Assembly (NCBI GenBank): GCA_001898225.1
Contig: MKTJ01000048.1
Coordinates: 1 to 64,000 of the forward strand
Length of the DNA stretch: 64,000 nucleotides
From: Chloroflexi bacterium 54-19
GTDB taxonomy: Bacteria; Chloroflexota; Chloroflexia; Chloroheliales; Chloroheliaceae
Direction of reading: 5' to 3'
Shown: one piece after another, positions 24,327 through 32,718 of the stretch
Numbering within the stretch: the stretch's first letter is position 1
Layout of the letters: each line of letters begins with the position of its first letter
The notes under the pieces: model-generated
Database searches by the model: none
What the model saw: only the letters and a program-made list of their open reading frames with translations
What the model was told of the DNA's origin: nothing
Position numbers and translations under genes: made by a program

Positions 24327-26948
24327 ATGGCAATGAATCCCTTTGATAAATTTACCGAAAAAGCCCAGGAAGTTTTAACCAATTCCTATCAAATTTTAAT
24401 GGAGTCCCGCCACAGCCAGCTTGATGTAGAGCATATCCTTATGGCGATGCTGCAACAGAAAGATGGCGTAACCCCCCAGGTGCTGGAAAAGCTCGGAGTT
24501 GACATAAATCTTGTCAAACGAGCGGTCCAGGATAAACTGGATGTTACGCCCAAGCTGGCCTATTCCGCAGGCAATTTCAACGGCGGCATCAATGTAAGCA
24601 TGTATATAACGCCCCGGCTGCAACAGCTTTTTGCCAATGCCGACGCCGAGCGGACCCGCTTGCAGGACAGCTATATTTCGACCGAGCACCTGTTCCTGGC
24701 GATGACCAGTTCGCCGGGCGACCCCACCGCCCTTCTTTTGAAGCGGTTTGGCATTGATAAAGAACGAATTTACCAGGCATTACAAGATATAAGAGGCAAT
24801 CAACGCGTGACCGACCAGCAAGCCGAAAGCAAGTACCAGATACTTGCCAAATATTCGATTGATTTAACCAAAATGGCGAGCGAACGCAAGCTCGACCCGG
24901 TGATTGGCCGGGACGAGGAAATTCGCCGGGTGATGCAGGTCCTTTCTCGCCGGACCAAGAATAACCCGGTCCTGATTGGCGAACCGGGCGTCGGTAAGAC
25001 CGCCGTCGCCGAAGGATTGGCCCAGAAGATTGAAAGCGGCGACGTGCCGGACAACCTGCTCGATAAGCGGGTGCTGGCCCTCGATATGGCCGGGCTGGTA
25101 GCCGGGTCGAAATTCCGGGGCGAGTTCGAGGAACGCATGAAAGCCGTCATGGACGAAGTGCGCCGGGCCCAGGGCGAGGTCATCCTCTTTATTGACGAGT
25201 TACATACGGTCGTTGGAGCGGGTGGCGCGGAAGGCGCGATTGATGCCAGCAACATGCTCAAACCGGCCCTGGCCCGTGGCGAGTTACAGGTGGTCGGCGC
25301 GACAACCCTGGACGAGTACCGCAAGCGCATCGAGAAGGACGCCGCCCTTGAACGCCGTTTTGCCCCGGTCCTGATTGGCGAACCTAGCGTCGAGGACACT
25401 ATCCTGATGCTGCGGGGTCTGCGGCCCAAGTATGAAGCGCACCACGGCCTGACCATTACCGACACGGCCCTGGTCGCCTCCGCCCAACTTAGCGAGCGCT
25501 ACATCACCGACCGCTTCCTGCCCGATAAGGCGATTGACCTGATTGACGAGGCGGCGGCTAAAGTGCGCATTGATATGTTCAGCGCCCCGGCCAGTGTCAA
25601 GACCAAGGAAGCCCGCATTAAGGAGTTGAGCGCCGAGATGGAAGCCGCCGCTACCAAGCTCGACTACGAGAAAGCGGCCCGCCTCAAATACGAACACGAC
25701 TCGCTCAAGAAGCAGTACGAGTCCGAGCGCGAAGCGTGGCTCAAGGATAAACAGATTGACGACGTGGTGGACGAGGAAGATATAGCCGAAATCATCAGCA
25801 AGAGCACGGGTATCCCGGCCAGCCGCATGATGGAGGCCGAGATGAAGAAGCTTCTCGAAATGGAAGCCCGCCTGCACGAACGGGTCATCGGCCAGCAAGA
25901 GGCTATCGTGGCCGTGTCCGACGCCATTCGCCGGGCCCGGAGTGGTCTGCGCGACCCCAACCGCCCGATTGGTTCGTTTATCTTCCTGGGGCCGACCGGG
26001 GTCGGTAAGACCGAACTTGTCAAAGCCCTGGCAAACTTCCTCTTTGACAGCGAGGACGCCATGGTCCGCATTGACATGTCGGAGTACATGGAAAAGCACA
26101 CGGTCAGCCGTCTGATTGGTTCGCCCCCCGGTTATGTTGGTTACGACGAAGGCGGCCAGTTGACCGAGGCGGTCCGGCGCCGGCCTTATCAAATCGTCCT
26201 CTTTGACGAAATCGAAAAGGCCCACCCGGAAGTCTTTAACGTCCTCTTGCAAATGCTCGACGATGGCCGCCTGACCGACGGGCATGGCCGGACGGTTGAC
26301 TTCAAGAATACGGTTGTCATCATGACTTCGAACGTGGGTACGGCCCGTATCCGGGAACGCGCCCTCGGCTTCTCGTTCGGCAGCGCTTCCAGCCGCCAGG
26401 CCGACGAGGAAAAGCGCGAGAACGAGGCCATGAAGACCCAGGTAATGCAGGAGTTGCGCGACTCCTTCCGGCCCGAATTCCTCAACCGGATTGACGAGAT
26501 AATCATCTTCAGCCACCTGAACCAGGCTGAAATCAACCAGATTATCAAGTTGATGATGAAAGAGGTTATCGGGCGGCTGGCGGCCAAAGGTATGGAGTTG
26601 CGCCTGACCGACGCGGCTTTCGAATTCTTCGCCCGCGAAGGTTATGACCGGGTCTACGGGGCGCGGCCTCTGCGCCGGGTTATCCAGCGCCGCCTGGAGA
26701 ACCATCTCTCCAAGTTGCTCCTGGACGGCCAGTTCGTTGAAGGAGACATCATCGTGGCGGACCTCGACCCCGAAAACAGCAAGGAGTTGAGATTTACCAA
26801 GGGCGAGGGAGTGGCCCAACTGCCTTCCCAGGCTGAAATCGCCAAGGACATCAATCCTGAAGGCAATACCGCACCCGCGCCGGGTTACCTGCCTCGCTCG
26901 ACCGGGGCCGGAGAAACGGGTAAGCCTATCGGGGCCAGCGCCGTCTAA
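24327..26948 (+). CDS. clpC: ClpC-type ATP-dependent protease ATPase subunit
   Basis: A 873-residue Hsp100 ATPase. N domain (1-150), AAA1 with Walker A GEPGVGKT at 218-225, a short middle domain that includes a UVR-like stretch (KLDYEKAARLKYEHDSLKKQ, near residue 450), and AAA2 with GPTGVGKT at 555-562. In AAA2 the segment RERALGFSFG carries an LGF loop at the place where ClpC proteins dock onto ClpP. The short middle domain and this loop identify ClpC, so it should feed substrates to ClpP; clpP is not in the window. The last 60 residues are Pro/Gly-rich. The ATG at 24327 has AAGGAG 13 bases upstream, and an ATG two codons later is possible. Confidence 0.93.
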   Translation: MAMNPFDKFTEKAQEVLTNSYQILMESRHSQLDVEHILMAMLQQKDGVTPQVLEKLGVDINLVKRAVQDKLDVTPKLAYSAGNFNGGINVSMYITPRLQQLFANADAERTRLQDSYISTEHLFLAMTSSPGDPTALLLKRFGIDKERIYQALQDIRGNQRVTDQQAESKYQILAKYSIDLTKMASERKLDPVIGRDEEIRRVMQVLSRRTKNNPVLIGEPGVGKTAVAEGLAQKIESGDVPDNLLDKRVLALDMAGLVAGSKFRGEFEERMKAVMDEVRRAQGEVILFIDELHTVVGAGGAEGAIDASNMLKPALARGELQVVGATTLDEYRKRIEKDAALERRFAPVLIGEPSVEDTILMLRGLRPKYEAHHGLTITDTALVASAQLSERYITDRFLPDKAIDLIDEAAAKVRIDMFSAPASVKTKEARIKELSAEMEAAATKLDYEKAARLKYEHDSLKKQYESEREAWLKDKQIDDVVDEEDIAEIISKSTGIPASRMMEAEMKKLLEMEARLHERVIGQQEAIVAVSDAIRRARSGLRDPNRPIGSFIFLGPTGVGKTELVKALANFLFDSEDAMVRIDMSEYMEKHTVSRLIGSPPGYVGYDEGGQLTEAVRRRPYQIVLFDEIEKAHPEVFNVLLQMLDDGRLTDGHGRTVDFKNTVVIMTSNVGTARIRERALGFSFGSASSRQADEEKRENEAMKTQVMQELRDSFRPEFLNRIDEIIIFSHLNQAEINQIIKLMMKEVIGRLAAKGMELRLTDAAFEFFAREGYDRVYGARPLRRVIQRRLENHLSKLLLDGQFVEGDIIVADLDPENSKELRFTKGEGVAQLPSQAEIAKDINPEGNTAPAPGYLPRSTGAGETGKPIGASAV

Positions 26949-26966
26949 ATTTTCCTCGAAATAAAA

Positions 26967-27000
26967 AGAGCCATCGCCCTAAAAGCGGTGGCTTTTTTTT
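26967..27000 (+). terminator. Terminator after clpC
   Basis: Stem AGCCATCGC / GCGGTGGCT (one wobble), 7-base loop and eight T, starting 20 bases after the stop. Confidence 0.92.
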
Positions 27001-27041
27001 ACAATATTCTGCTATCCTTAATTGTATATTTGTATCTTGTC

Positions 27042-27124
27042 ATTTCGAGCGCCTTCCTCTGTTACATCCCACGGGCGCGAGTTTTTGTCATTCCGTGCGC
27101 AGCACGGAATCTCCGGTCCGGTGG
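27042..27124. repeat. TTGTCATTYCG-type intergenic repeat
   Basis: Two related units lie in tandem: TTGTCATTTCGAGCGCC near 27037-27053 and TTGTCATTCCGTGCGCAGCA from 27085. The second contains a perfect 9-bp inverted repeat (ATTCCGTGC, GCA, GCACGGAAT; 27090-27110). Units of this form are scattered between genes in many bacterial genomes. Confidence 0.6.
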
Positions 27125-27183
27125 ACAATATCACAGTCGTACTTTTTAGAAATTACAGCCTCTTTAGAGAGAAATAATCGGGT

Positions 27184-28365
27184 ATGAGCGAAGAAACCTT
27201 TGACAACTTAATAAAGCAACTGGCGGCTGAAGATTATGATGAAAAAGTGGCTGTGATAAAGGCGTTGGTTGAACTTAACGACCCTCGTGCTATTAACCCG
27301 ATAATTGATATTTTTAAAGACGACGAAAATGATTACCTGATTATCTATATGGCTCCGTACCTTACTAAATTTGGTAACGCTGCCATAGATATATTGATTA
27401 AACGGCTGCGTGAAGATGAGAATCCTATAATGCGTGCCAATTCAGCCAGACTCTTGAGAGAGCTTATGGCTGGAGAAGCAGTCGAATCCCTAATCGAAGC
27501 CCTCAAAGACACGGATGCCGGGGTTCGCCTTTGGTCTGCTTATGCCCTCTATTTTCTGTGGGACTACCGCGCCGCTTTGCCTTTAATCCCGCTTTTGAAA
27601 GATAGCGATATTAGGGTTCGGCGTCAAGCAACCTGGTCTATCGGTGCTTTTCGCAAACCGGAAGTTGTAAAACCTTTAATCGAGGCGCTGAAGGATGAGG
27701 AATTAGAGGTTCGCAAGGCAGCCGCTGACAGTTTAGCGCAACTGGGTTACAAAAGGGTTGTAATCCCTCTAATCAACTTGCTAAATGATGATGATAAATG
27801 GATTCGGTATAGTGCAATTGAGGGCTTAGGAAAAACCGGAGGCAAAAGAGCAATTGAGCCATTAATTAATCGTTTGGAGAGTGAAAATGATAACTGGGTT
27901 AAGGACGTCATTGTTCATACTCTGGGTGAACTGAAAGATGTCAGAGCAGTTGAATCTCTTTCCAGATTAATAAATAACCCTGACCGAAATTTGAGTAAGG
28001 CAACCACTATCGCCCTGGGAAAAATAGGTCCGGTTTCAATCCCTTATCTGATTGAGGCTTTCAAGACAAGTCGCTGGGAAGTTTGCCAGCGCATTGCCAC
28101 CAATCTTTCCCATATGGGCGAACCAGCGTTACAGGCTTTACTTGAAGATTTGAAAGATAAGGATAGTAACGTTCGCTTCTGGTCGTGTGTGGCGCTAGGA
28201 CGATTGGGTGATAGCCGGGCCCTGCCGGAGTTGGAAAAGTTAGCCCAGGATGATGAGGGCCAGAACTCCCACGGCAAGAAAGTAAAAAGAGCTGCCCAGG
28301 AAGCGATTGAGAAAATAAATAGTAAGCTTGCCTCTAAAAAAGAGAAGAATCTCAAACAGGGCTAA
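27184..28365 (+). CDS. HEAT-repeat (PBS-lyase-like) scaffold protein
   Basis: A 393-residue protein made almost wholly of about 31-residue helical repeats of the PBS-lyase HEAT type (for example VVKPLIEALKDEELEVRKAA and AIEPLINRLESENDNWVKDV). No catalytic domain, signal peptide or membrane helix is visible; the Lys-rich end (ASKKEKNLKQG) is a soluble tail. Such solenoids bind proteins and act as scaffolds. Base composition is clearly more AT-rich than in clpC before it or the MFS gene after it, and the ribosome site is weak. Both suggest later acquisition. Confidence 0.88.
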   Translation: MSEETFDNLIKQLAAEDYDEKVAVIKALVELNDPRAINPIIDIFKDDENDYLIIYMAPYLTKFGNAAIDILIKRLREDENPIMRANSARLLRELMAGEAVESLIEALKDTDAGVRLWSAYALYFLWDYRAALPLIPLLKDSDIRVRRQATWSIGAFRKPEVVKPLIEALKDEELEVRKAAADSLAQLGYKRVVIPLINLLNDDDKWIRYSAIEGLGKTGGKRAIEPLINRLESENDNWVKDVIVHTLGELKDVRAVESLSRLINNPDRNLSKATTIALGKIGPVSIPYLIEAFKTSRWEVCQRIATNLSHMGEPALQALLEDLKDKDSNVRFWSCVALGRLGDSRALPELEKLAQDDEGQNSHGKKVKRAAQEAIEKINSKLASKKEKNLKQG

Positions 28366-28721
28366 TTCCCCAATTACCATTTGCGAATTGCCTACCCCCA
28401 GGCTAACAAATCGGGTATTATAGGGCCGTATTCTGGGAAAAGCAGAGTATTGTCCATTTACTAATCGGTTCCAATTCCAAGACAAGTTAATACCAAAATT
28501 AAAGATGCCCTGAAAAGCTTTTTCGTGGTTTTGTAATCCCAGGAAAGGCTGTTCTTCAGATTTAGCCCACAGCGTTGCAGGTTCTCTGACGACGCCAGGT
28601 AACTTTAGCGCAGGCTTTTAACATTCAAGCCAGGGGAAATTCAATCAATAACACGGATATAAAATCAGCAGTCCTTGCGGGTACAAAGCCACGCCTCTTT
28701 TACGGCTGGATTATCGCGTTC

Positions 28722-29945
28722 GTGGCGATGGTCGCCGTTTTTACCTCCGGGCCGGGCCAGACCTTTGTCTTTTCGGTCTTTGTTGACCCCATCCTGCTTG
28801 ATACCGGGATGTCGCGCACAGAGCTTTCGTTTCTCTACTCGGTCGGAACCGTCTTTAGCGCCGCCATGTCCCTGGCGATGAGCCACCTGGTCGGGAAGTT
28901 CGGACCGCGCCTGATGATGGGGCTGATTGCCTTCTTTTTCGGGGCGGCCTGTTTTGGGATTTCCTGGGCCAACGGCTCGGTTGGATTCCTGGTCTTTTTC
29001 GCGGCTTTGCGGGCGCTCGGCCAGGGTTCGCTTACCATGACAGCCATCCTATTGGCCGTCCAGTGGTTCGTGCGTTACCGGGGCCGGGCGATGGGCCTGG
29101 TCAGCCTGGGAATGGCCGCCGCCAACGCTTTCTTCCCGCCTTTCTGCCAGTGGTTAATCGGCGTGGTCGGTTGGAGGTCAGCCTACCAGGTGTTAGGGGT
29201 GGCAATCTGGCTGCTGGTCATCCCGGCCACGGTTTTCCTGGTCAAGGACCGGCCCGAAAAAATCGGTCTGCACCCGGACGGTCTGCCACCGGAACCCACC
29301 GACCCCCGCCCCCGTGAAAATGCGGCGGGCAATATCCTGGAAGCGGCCCTCGAACCAAAAGCGGCGCGGGTCTGGCGGTCGTGGCGCTTCTGGCAAGTGG
29401 TCCTGCCTTTGAGCGCCGGACCGTTTGTCGTGACCGCCCTGATTTTCCACCAGATTGCGATTTTCGCCGAACACGGCCAGGACGCCGGGGTGGTATCGGT
29501 GGTCTTTGTGGTCTGGTCGGTGGCGTCCGCCGTAACGACCGCATGTAGCGGCTTCCTGCTCGAACGCTTCGAGCCAAAGGTGGTCTTGCTGGCCGTGCTG
29601 GGACTGCTGACGGTAGGGACGCTCGGCCTTTTGCTGGTCCATTCGGTGGTGCTGGCCCTGGTCTACGCCGTTATCATGGGCGGGGCGAGTGGCAGTTTAT
29701 TCGTGATTAGCGGGGTAATCTGGGTCCATTACTATGGCCGGAAGCGGGTCAGCACCTACCAGGGGGCGGGCGCGCTCGTCAATATTACCGGGGCGGCCCT
29801 GGCTCCGCTGCCCGTGGCGGCCTTGCAACAACTCACCGGCAGCTACACCGTAGGTATCATCTTTGTCGCCTTTGTCGCGATTTGCTGTTTCGCGCTCCTG
29901 CTCAGTTTCAAGTCGCAGCCCCGGCCCTACCAGGACGAGTTTTAA
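28722..29945 (+). CDS. MFS transporter, monocarboxylate/OFA-like, without standard start
   Basis: A 12-helix major facilitator protein, at least 407 residues. Helices 1-6 and 7-12 are separated by a cytoplasmic loop with Pro/Arg-rich sequence near residues 180-215. Motif-A-like FGPRLMMG follows helix 2. The first ATG/GTG/TTG codon in frame is the GTG at 28722, yet that start would cut off the first half of helix 1. The frame remains open upstream to 28590 and encodes RLFYGWIIAFVA, a segment normally conserved at the start of these transporters. AGGGGA at 28632 precedes an ATC at 28644, a possible non-standard start. The CruA-like gene follows after 85 bases. Confidence 0.8.
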   Translation: MAMVAVFTSGPGQTFVFSVFVDPILLDTGMSRTELSFLYSVGTVFSAAMSLAMSHLVGKFGPRLMMGLIAFFFGAACFGISWANGSVGFLVFFAALRALGQGSLTMTAILLAVQWFVRYRGRAMGLVSLGMAAANAFFPPFCQWLIGVVGWRSAYQVLGVAIWLLVIPATVFLVKDRPEKIGLHPDGLPPEPTDPRPRENAAGNILEAALEPKAARVWRSWRFWQVVLPLSAGPFVVTALIFHQIAIFAEHGQDAGVVSVVFVVWSVASAVTTACSGFLLERFEPKVVLLAVLGLLTVGTLGLLLVHSVVLALVYAVIMGGASGSLFVISGVIWVHYYGRKRVSTYQGAGALVNITGAALAPLPVAALQQLTGSYTVGIIFVAFVAICCFALLLSFKSQPRPYQDEF

Positions 29946-30030
29946 CCCAAACGCAACTAATTCCAAACCCTCGCCTTTTTGCCGGGTGTTATAATAAAAG
30001 CCGGGCCGGACTTTAACGGGAGGGGTTTGG

Positions 30031-31830
30031 ATGAGCGTTACGCCGGAAAATTCGAAGATTGAGCAAAACCGGAAAATAGATAACTGTGCGCCTTGCGCGG
30101 CCCAGGCCGTACCCATTATGTTCTCGAAAATTTCCCCGGAAGAACTGGCCCGCCAGCTAGAACCTCGCTACCCGCTGACCGTCGCGGCCCTTCGCGAAAT
30201 GGAAGGCGGGTTGCACCACCTCGAATATATCCTCAATTTACAGGAACGCTGGCAGAAAATCGCTCGTGGTGAGAACCCGCTCGAAAGCGAGGTTCTCCTC
30301 TACGTGGACCCCTCCCGGATGCCCCCGGCTGACGCCGAGTACGACCTGGTTTATTGCGGCGGCGTTTTAGGGCTGTTCAGCGCGGCGGTCCTGGCCCGTA
30401 GAGGCTACCGGGTGGCGGTCTTTGACCAGCGCCGGGTCGGCACCAGCCACCGGGAGTGGAATATATCGGATGACGAGCTGGAAAAGTTTGTCGAGGCCGG
30501 GTTGTTCAGCCGGGAGGAAATCGAGCAAGCGGTCGCCGGGCGCTACCGGAGCGGGCTGATAAGTTTCTACGCCGGGAATATTCCCGAACCGCCCGCCGAG
30601 CTTAACCTGGGGGGTGTCCTTGACGTGGCGATTGACCTGGCAAAGTTGCTCGAACTGGCCCGCCGCAAGTTCGAGGAAGCCGGGGGTGTCTGCCTGGATT
30701 ATCGCGCTTTCGAGCGGGTGACGATTACCAGAACCGGCCCGGTGCGGGGTGTGGTCGAGGTCAAGGATAAAGATGGCCGGACCGAACGGCTGGGGGCGCG
30801 CCTGGTAGTCAATGCCCTGGGGGCTATTTCGCCTCTTTCGCTGGTCATCCAGGGCGGACAGCCTTTCGATGGAGTCTGCCCGACGGTCGGCACTACCGCC
30901 ACCGGTTTTGAGGTTGGCGAGAGACCGCGCCAGGTTAACCCGGCCCTCGGTGACATCCTGGTCAGTGTCGCCCACGCCCAGGAGGGCCGCCAGTATATCT
31001 GGGAGGGCTTCCCCGGCCATGCGGGCGAAATGACCGTCTACCTTTTTTATTACGACCTCGTCGGGAAAGATTTTGCTGCAAAGCAAAGTCTGCTCGACCT
31101 TTTTGAAGAATATTTCCGGTTGCTGCCAACTTACAAGACGCCCGGCCCGGCCTTACGGCACCTCAAGCCGGTCTACGGCTACATCCCGGCCCGCCATCAC
31201 CGGGCCGTCGCCAGCGCCAGCCGCCGGGGGCTTGTTTCGGTCGGGGACGCCACCTCGCCCCAGTCGGCCCTGACCTTTTGCGGCTTCGGGTCGCAGGTCC
31301 GCAACTTGCCACGGCTGGCAAACCTGCTCTCTTTTTCGCTCGATCACGCCCTCCTGGAAGAAAAACACCTCCGGGCGGTCGGGGCGCACCAGCACAACCT
31401 GAGCCTGGCCTGGATTTTTAGCCGCTTTATGTCCCCTTACGACGCCGTAAAGCGGCCCGACGATGTCAACCGGATGCTGAACGTCTTTTGCGCGGCCCTG
31501 GACCGGACCGGGCCAGGTCTGACCCGGCGCTTTTTCCAGGACCGGTTCGGCTGGCTCGATTACAACCGCCTGGTCCTGACGACCGCCTGGCGCGCCCCCC
31601 GCGTCTTTCCCTTCTCTTACGAAGTCCTCGGCCCTGCCGGTATCAAAAACTGGATTAGCGATTACCTCCGTTTTTCCGCCGATGCCCTCCTGCGCACCCT
31701 TTATTCGAAGTTGCCCCCAACTTGGACGGCTCGCCTGGAAAAAAGGTTATCCCGTCTCGCACCCGCCCTCGCCTTCAAACTGGCCGCCCACCGTGAAGAA
31801 TGGGCCGCCAGCGGCTTTTTTAAGCGTTAA
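30031..31830 (+). CDS. CruA/CruP-type lycopene cyclase-like flavoprotein
   Basis: A 599-residue FAD enzyme. The dinucleotide-binding segment YDLVYCGGVLGLFSAAVLAR (residues 104-123) is followed by GYRVAVFDQRRV and SHREWNISDDELE, as in the CruA/CruP lycopene cyclases of green sulfur bacteria, cyanobacteria and some Chloroflexota. Later landmarks are DGVCPTVGT, a WEGFPG segment, the FEEYFRLLPTYK helix and VSVGDATSPQSALTFCGFGS, the C-terminal FAD motif. CruA makes gamma/beta-carotene from lycopene; CruP is a paralogue with weak cyclase activity, and sequence alone does not separate the two. ATG 30031 has GGGAGG in front; 30118 is a later alternative. The 3' end overlaps the convergent hemerythrin gene by 11 bases. 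Confidence 0.8.
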   Translation: MSVTPENSKIEQNRKIDNCAPCAAQAVPIMFSKISPEELARQLEPRYPLTVAALREMEGGLHHLEYILNLQERWQKIARGENPLESEVLLYVDPSRMPPADAEYDLVYCGGVLGLFSAAVLARRGYRVAVFDQRRVGTSHREWNISDDELEKFVEAGLFSREEIEQAVAGRYRSGLISFYAGNIPEPPAELNLGGVLDVAIDLAKLLELARRKFEEAGGVCLDYRAFERVTITRTGPVRGVVEVKDKDGRTERLGARLVVNALGAISPLSLVIQGGQPFDGVCPTVGTTATGFEVGERPRQVNPALGDILVSVAHAQEGRQYIWEGFPGHAGEMTVYLFYYDLVGKDFAAKQSLLDLFEEYFRLLPTYKTPGPALRHLKPVYGYIPARHHRAVASASRRGLVSVGDATSPQSALTFCGFGSQVRNLPRLANLLSFSLDHALLEEKHLRAVGAHQHNLSLAWIFSRFMSPYDAVKRPDDVNRMLNVFCAALDRTGPGLTRRFFQDRFGWLDYNRLVLTTAWRAPRVFPFSYEVLGPAGIKNWISDYLRFSADALLRTLYSKLPPTWTARLEKRLSRLAPALAFKLAAHREEWAASGFFKR

Positions 31831-32479
31831 ACGAGAATGTTAGCCGGTCAAAGCGTTTCTGCCACGAGACGTTGTAGAGATAACGGAAGCGGGCCGAAAA
31901 CCCTTCCAGGGTGCTGTGTTTTTCCTCGGCGTCGAGGTATTGCAGGGTCCACGGGACCATCATCGCCAGGTAAGCGTCCGGCATGCTCCTGTACATCTTT
32001 TCTTCGATGGTGGCTTGCTGTTCGAGCGAAAAGTTGCGGGCAATCGCCGGGATAAAGGCCGCTTCCTCCCGGACCAGGTGTTCGCCAAGCTTTTGCTGCA
32101 ACAGTTTTAGCAGCCCTACCAGCAGACGGTAGCGTGTGCGGGTTTCCTCACCCGGTTGCGTCTCCCGCAGTCCGTGAAACTCGGCCTGGATTTCGTCCAC
32201 AATTCTATCAATCTCGTGATGGTCGAAGGTCAGGACCGGCACCCGGCTGGCAAATTCCGTGTCTATCTTCGCCAGCATCGGGAACGCGCCCCGGTCCTCC
32301 CCTTTGTGGTGTGACTCGACCATATCCCAGTAGAAATCAAACCACTGTTGCAACTTAGCCAGGTCAACGCTGCCGGGATTTGTCAGGCGGGCCGCTTTAT
32401 TTTCGAGCCGTTCCAGGTCGCGCCGGATGGCGTTGTGAATCCTTAGATAACTTTTGAGACCGAAATTTTTGTCGTGCAT
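31820..32479 (-). CDS. Hemerythrin HHE-domain protein
   Basis: A 219-residue four-helix bundle protein. The di-iron ligand pattern of HHE domains is visible: His15 (RIHNAIRRD), His57/58 and Glu61 (ESHHKGED), His87/88 (DHHEID), His134 and Glu138 (GEHLVREE). Such proteins bind oxygen or nitric oxide, or store or sense iron; which applies is unknown. A C-terminal extension of about 70 residues (after ARNFSL) contains a second helical part. It is divergently placed from the Hsp70-like gene, with a 239-base intergenic region containing an operator-like palindrome. Confidence 0.85.
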   Translation of the reverse strand: MHDKNFGLKSYLRIHNAIRRDLERLENKAARLTNPGSVDLAKLQQWFDFYWDMVESHHKGEDRGAFPMLAKIDTEFASRVPVLTFDHHEIDRIVDEIQAEFHGLRETQPGEETRTRYRLLVGLLKLLQQKLGEHLVREEAAFIPAIARNFSLEQQATIEEKMYRSMPDAYLAMMVPWTLQYLDAEEKHSTLEGFSARFRYLYNVSWQKRFDRLTFSFNA

Positions 32480-32613
32480 TTCTAAATACTTTCTTTTATA
32501 TATGTTTTGTGCCGTTTTTTTATAAGTGTTTTATATATTATTTTGAGTCTTTCAACTCTCTTACAAAATAAACTTTTTTGAAGACGCGAACATCGTTAGC
32601 CTTACCTAGTTGC

Positions 32614-32658
32614 AAGTGACCGCAGTCACTTATTGACTTTTCTGAAAAAAGGTATAAT
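32614..32658 (+). promoter_or_regulatory. Operator-like palindrome and -10 box before the Hsp70-like gene
   Basis: A perfect inverted repeat AAGTGAC, CGCA, GTCACTT (32614-32631) is followed by TATAAT at 32653-32658. TTGACT at 32633 is only 14 bases from the -10; TTATTG at 32630 gives 17 but is a poor match. The core TGAC-CGCA-GTCA differs by one base from a site upstream of the TetR gene at 47850. Confidence 0.65.
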
Positions 32659-32718
32659 ATGTCCATCTAAGCAAATACTCTTTCAACTGAATAAACAGAC
32701 CTACTGGAGGAGGGTGTG

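Noticed and set aside
25284..26819. A 511-codon open frame on the strand opposite clpC
   Set aside because: It is the shadow of a GC-rich, codon-biased gene; the predicted protein is rich in His/Gly/Leu with no domain, and clpC is unmistakable on the other strand.
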